Assembly (NCBI GenBank): GCA_009733775.1
Contig: WOGZ01000099.1
Location: 1 to 64,000, forward strand
Reading direction: 5' to 3'
DNA: 64,000 nucleotides
Source: Alectoria sarmentosa
Taxonomy: Eukaryota; Ascomycota; Lecanoromycetes; Lecanorales; Parmeliaceae
Shown here: in pieces, positions 58,985 through 64,000 of the stretch
How the letters are laid out: each line of letters begins with the position of its first letter
How positions within the stretch are numbered: the first letter of the stretch is position 1
Program-made: the position numbers and the translations under genes
Notes under the pieces: model-generated
What the model saw: the letters and a program-made list of their open reading frames with translations, nothing else
Database searches by the model: none
What the model was told of the DNA's origin: nothing

Positions 58985-61055
58985 TTATCATGGCTCGCAA
59001 AAGGCCTTTCATGGATTATAAGCCTCGTTCAGCTCGTACGAAACGTCTTTCTCAATATAAACGTCTTCAGATCCCTTTTTCCTTAAGAGCTGATTTATAA
59101 TTATCTTATAAATCGAATTAAAAATGAAATTTTTCTCACATCGCACGAGTTCGATAAACACGTAATAATGAAAAATCAATCTTTAATGTGCAAAAAAATT
59201 TAATATCTTTCTGAGAAATCAACGACGTATGTTTAAAAACAATTTTCATATAAATCGTCGTTTTAATCACTCAAATCGTGATCGTTTTCTTAAAATTAAT
59301 TTTGATACGATACATAAAATGAAAAAACACATAAAATCGTTGTAAAAACGCACTTTTAATTGAAAAAAATTAAATATTAAAATTAATATCGACGTTAATG
59401 CGCATATAATTAAAAAACGAATAATTTTTTCGATTATAAAAAATGTCGTATTTATTAAAAAAAAAAAAAAAGTTAATTAAAACATCGAAAAAAAATAAAC
59501 TATTTTCGAATAAAAACGTCATTTATTCAATTAAGAATATAAAAAAATTAACATTTTTTTAACGTATTTTATATAAAATATAATGTTAAAAATTAAAATA
59601 TATAATACGTTTTTTATTAAAACGAAATTGCGAAAATTATATTCAAAAAAAGATGAAATAAAACGTAGCGAAATAATATTATTAAATTATAATTAATTAT
59701 AATTATTAAAGCGAATTAATATTTTACGATATAAATAAAATAAAGTTTATTAACGTCGTTTTATATATTAAATCGAATTTTGTAAGCAAAATTAAAAAAA
59801 AAAACATTATTTAAAAAGTATACGTGAAATTAATTTTTTTTATATATCGAGGTTTATAAACATTAATTGAATGTTAAAAAAAGACGTTTTATTTTTCAAA
59901 AGAATAACGATAAAGAATATAAAATTACGTTAAATCTCGAAAATTTAGCACGCATAATCAAAGATGAAATAAATTTAAATTATATCGATAATTAATTTTC
60001 ATAGTTCTTTAATTTTAATTCAATCGAAAATGTATAAAAGATTTTAAAATAACGTGTTAAACGTAAAAAGCTTATTAATAAAAAAGAACTTAAATGTATA
60101 CTTTTAAAAAAATAAGATTTCATTATTTATAATAAAATTAACGAGTTAATTTTGAAAGAAAAACGCGATATACGCGCTTATACGCAATAATATTATAAGC
60201 GATAAAATTTAAACATTTAATTTTAATTGAAAATGTATATAATAAAATTTTGAAAGTTTGTATATAATAATAAAAGAAGCATTAATAAGCGTGATTACGA
60301 TTTGTTTTTATAAAGCTATTTTAACGTAATCGAAATTTCTGAAAATGATTTTTAAACGTATAATAGTCTTTTATATTAATATATTTAAATGAATAACGCA
60401 GTGATAACGACCTCTATCGTGCTTTATAATGTTGCATTCGCACTCTTTATTCGATCGTTCGATGCCCTTATTCTTGTGCGACTGAGATCGGATTTTAAGA
60501 GATAGTTTTAAAAGCAACTTATTAAATAGCATAGATTTATCGAAAGTCTTTATTCGACGTCACTTTTCGTAAAGAAAATTAAAAAGGTTTTTGAAAAGAT
60601 TTAATAACAATAATTAAAAGAAATAATTTAAAAAGAAATACGCATTAATTAAAGTATTATAATTAAATTTTTTATTATTAAACTTTATATAAACTTAATA
60701 AAAAAAATATTCAAAAAGATAGTTTTTCGAATAACGATTAAATCAATAATTTAATATATTAAATCATTAATTTAAAACAAATTCGATAATTTTTCAATTT
60801 TTCAATCATATATTATTATTAAAAGCGATTAAAATATTACGCTTTTTTAATGTTATTTTTCACATATATTAATGCATAATTTTCGAAATATTTAAAAAAA
60901 TTAATTGATGTTAACCCGTATAATATAGAAATTTTCAAATTTTATAAATTTTGATGGTTTAGGCCAAGCTCGATGATTTAATCATTTCTTTTAAATATCT
61001 CTTTCAATTATTTCTTTTAATTATTTCTTTTAATTATCGTTGCTAAATCTCCCTA
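58985..61055. repeat. AT-rich block with RIP-like mutation pattern
   Basis: About 2 kb of very AT-rich DNA without a long frame, sharply bounded by normal DNA. Near the left end, ATG at 58990 opens a short basic peptide (MARKRPFMDYKPRSARTK), perhaps the start of a ruined transposon gene. Surviving cytosines are mostly in CpG: in 59581-59880 I count 12 of 16 top-strand C followed by G and none followed by C or T. This fits repeat-induced cytosine mutation at non-CpG sites. The original element cannot be identified. Confidence 0.75.
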
Positions 61056-61466
61056 AAAACTGGACAAGCATACTCTACTCCATATGAGTCATCTACCTGG
61101 CTGATTAAGCCTTTGCACATTGTTACTCTATCTGATTGGTGCATGATACAACCTTCGGACGCATGAGTAGGGCACAGTCGGCACTCGTCCTGCATCCTCG
61201 TCCATCTGGACCCGGAATAGTAAAGCGTTCGAGAGTGGCGCAGTAATGAGGTTTATATTTCTGCCAATCAATCATCACAGCTACCCATCTCCGCGATCTC
61301 GCTGTTTCATCCCCCACGGCTTTCGTAGCGCGACAAAAATGCCAAGGCTTTTTCTCAGCCTCATCAGCCTCGTCCGGTTTTCATCCGGGTGACCTAACTT
61401 TTCAGAATCTTCAGTAGCTTCCATCCTTTCTATTACATTGCTCTACGAAACTAAGACTAAGTTGCA
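61056..61466. other. Promoter region of the AAA ATPase gene
   Basis: Base composition returns to normal between the AT-rich block and the ATPase start. No gene is supported. Confidence 0.4.
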
Positions 61467-64000
61467 ATGATTAACGCTCCAGAGAACCCGAAGCAGCCCG
61501 AGACATCTGGGCCTCCAACCGATTCCATTCCTTTGGGTGCCGACCTCAACAATGGCCGAGAGATTCAATCCCTAGAGTCGAAGCTTGAGGACAGCCAAAT
61601 CAATGGCTCAAATCGCCACGAATATCCTAATGATACAAACCCACACTATGACGAATATACGACACTCCTAAAAAAGCACCTCGGCGTTGTCGAGAGCGAA
61701 TTAAGCAGGCTCAAGGGCCTACAGACGTAAATGCTTGCGCCAGCTCCCATCCACAAACGAGGCTGCTGACTTTTTGTATCACGGCAGCTCTGAACCAGGT
61801 GTGGCCGATAAAAAAGACACTGCCCGGGACTCCAAAGTGGACGAAAAGGACATGCAAGCGCAGGATGCCAAAATTCAACGAGTTCCCCAATGGGAATGGC
61901 GAGATGTCAAGAACGAACGCGCGATCAAACCGAAAATGCCAACTCTTATTGTTTCTTCAAACGGGCATGGTAGAGCAGGAAGGCGGCCAAATGGACGAAG
62001 GAGCACGAGACAAAATGACGCAACTGACAGTGGCGATTCGAACTTGAGAGAAGACGCTCCATTTGATAGTGCATACCACCTTGCCATCAATTCAAGAATC
62101 CTTCTCAATCTATTAGGCGATTGTTTGGGTATGAATTTTCCAGAAGACCTCAATGTCTGGGTGCGCCCATTCAAATATCTCGTGGCTTATGAGACGGAAA
62201 TAAGAGAGGCCCTGCAGGATGCCGAAGCAACTTTCGACCAGGCGGAAGCAAGGCCAAAGTCCTCTGATCTGGTAAGCAGTACGCAAAATTCCAATGGAGT
62301 CAATACTTCAGGTACGGAGTCCATGCAAGAAAGAAGAGCAGAAAATGCAAACGCTGCGAAACTTGCGCCACAAGTTAGTGCTACGGACGAATCCCGTGCA
62401 AAAGCGGAAAGAGACCAACTTCGATGTCTCGTGAACTTCATGGATACAGATATGAAAGATATATTCGATGTGAAGCGTCAAGTTATCAACCAAACTCTCA
62501 AGGAGGTAGCCTTTGAGAATCTGTGGCTGCTTTACAGGCCTGGTGATTTGGTCTACTTGACAGAATCTCCAGAGGAAAGTAGTGAATACCAAGCTTATCG
62601 CGTACTTCATGTTACTGGTGGGCGACCAGTCCTCGATACAGTCAACGAGTCGGATTTCAGGCCAGTCGAAGATCGTAGTTGGGATGAGGAATCAGAAAAT
62701 GAAGAGAAAGCCTGCGACACCATCCGGGGGTCGCCTTCAAACGTGACGCCTTTCATCATCGACTGCTTTTCCATTGATTTTGATGGAAGCAGACTGGGAC
62801 CAAAATCCAAGAGGTTTGTTATTCCAACATACAGTGGCAAACGGAAAGTCGATGCACTCGAAGTATGTCCGTCGTTTTTTCATCCGCAACATGGAAAGAT
62901 CCACGGAGCAATGGTCACAAGGGGACGACGTTTTACCCAGCTTGCAAATGGAACTCATAAAAGGTACTCAGGTACGACGCTGAGAGAGAGCAGAGAGCTC
63001 TGGAGGACGAGCCTGCACTGGTGGAATTACACTATCCACGATGAAGAGGTACTTCCTCTGTTCACTACTCACTGCTTCTCTCTGGTACGTAGTATTTGCT
63101 ACTAATTTGGGTACCGAGTAGGTTCACAGTGAGGTCATGTTAGATCAGGCTGCAGCTGTAACACATTATCGGAAAGCTGTTGAGAAGTGGCGATTGAAAA
63201 TTGGCGGTGGAGTCATCAGCGTACCGACTGTAGCTGACTCTCGGGAGGTATTTGACCCTTTGCCTGTCAAGCGCGACGAAGATCTGTCATCAGATGTCTT
63301 CGATGACTCTATCATCGATCGAGACCGTCGGAATGATTTCGTCAATTCCACTACGCTACTCAAATCCCGAGACATTTTCGATCCTTCTCTGTCAGACGAT
63401 TATGTTATGTTGCTTCCTTTTCGAGTCTACGGTTATGCCATGCTGAACCGAAAATGGTTCCCACTCAACATCAATTTGATCAGTGATATAACTCCGGATC
63501 AAGTGCGAACATCGGCCGCTGGCTACGAAGACTTGGTACTGCCAGAGGGCCACAAGAAACTTCTTCAAGCCATTGTCAAGAACCAAGTCAGAGATTCTAA
63601 GCAGATATCTGGTGGGCGAGGGGAGGATCCCGACGATTTCCAGATGGATGTTGTCAAAGGAAAGGGTAAAGGTCTTATCATTCTTCTTCATGGCGCTCCC
63701 GGAGTGGGAAAAACATCCACAGCTGAGTGCGTGGCAGCCCAGCTAAAGAGGCCATTGCTACCCATTACATGTGGTGATATCAGCACAAGCGTCAAACAAG
63801 CCGAGGAAACGCTTCAAGAGTATTGCGCACTGGCATACAGATGGAAATGCGTCTTGCTTCTGGATGAAGCGGATGTCTTTCTAGCCAAAAGAGAGAAGGG
63901 CGACATCACGAGGAACGGTCTTGTCTCAGGTCAGCTTCAACATATAACATAGCATTTTCTGATAGAGATGCTAAGCTTCCTAAAGTCTTCCTCCGAGTCC
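61467..64000 (+). CDS. DUF7025-type AAA ATPase (partial, runs off the window)
   Basis: Exons 61467-61726, 61788-63048, 63122-63929 and 63986 onward keep phase; at least 781 residues lie in the window and the 3' end is missing. The N-terminal 270 residues are charged and probably disordered, with short coiled segments. FENLWLLYRPGDLVYL, YQAYRVLHVTGG and the segment to GRRFTQLANG match the DUF7025 domain that precedes AAA modules in a large fungal family. The AAA core has Walker A GAPGVGKT (698-705) and Walker B VLLLDEADVF (751-760); the reading across the last intron continues as VFLR. Such proteins are cytosolic or nuclear AAA+ ATPases of unknown substrate, often found among NLR-like genes. 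Confidence 0.88.

Overview
The window is nuclear DNA of a filamentous ascomycete (Pezizomycotina). The evidence is short GT-AG introns of about 45-110 nt, fungus-specific families (Zn2Cys6 factor, NRPS-like A-T-R enzyme, DIT1-type isocyanide synthase, NACHT/STAND proteins with fungal N-terminal domains, DOMON-cytochrome b561) and an AT-rich block with a RIP-like mutation pattern. I cannot name the species. Exon models are hand-built from splice consensus, reading phase and family conservation.

Positions 54-13662 look like a compact secondary-metabolite cluster: a stand-alone isocyanide synthase (-), a Zn2Cys6 regulator (-), an HpcH/HpaI pyruvate aldolase (+), an NRPS-like adenylation-thiolation-reductase (+) and an MFS exporter (-). 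A possible route is isocyanide formation on an amino acid, carboxylate activation and reduction to an aldehyde, aldol addition of pyruvate, then export. This is inference. The synthase also carries an unexpected C-terminal CCHC zinc knuckle. An inverted-repeat element of about 580 bp lies between aldolase and reductase.

Positions 14736-19625 hold a large NACHT-ankyrin-ZZ NLR broken by four in-frame stops and one frameshift, all inside about 610 nt. A GGAT satellite follows. Positions 20754-34081 are mostly housekeeping: a DOMON-cytochrome b561 protein, a conserved mitochondrial-type protein, the SNF1/AMPK kinase, a small Cys-rich protein split by a C10 homopolymer, and a GH13 alpha-glucosidase. 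Positions 34082-43800 are gene-poor. They hold a secreted double-psi-barrel-like protein, a Fungal_N-type protein and two MITE-like elements with related termini. A peroxisomal dienoyl-CoA isomerase, a methyltransferase pseudogene and a PLC-like phosphodiesterase follow.

The last 13 kb groups STAND/AAA genes: an intact NACHT protein (51000-54557), a DUF7708-like protein (56021-58369), a 2 kb AT-rich block, and a DUF7025-type AAA ATPase running off the end. With the broken NLR and the Fungal_N protein, this makes the window rich in candidate self/non-self recognition genes. No rRNA, tRNA or CRISPR array was found.
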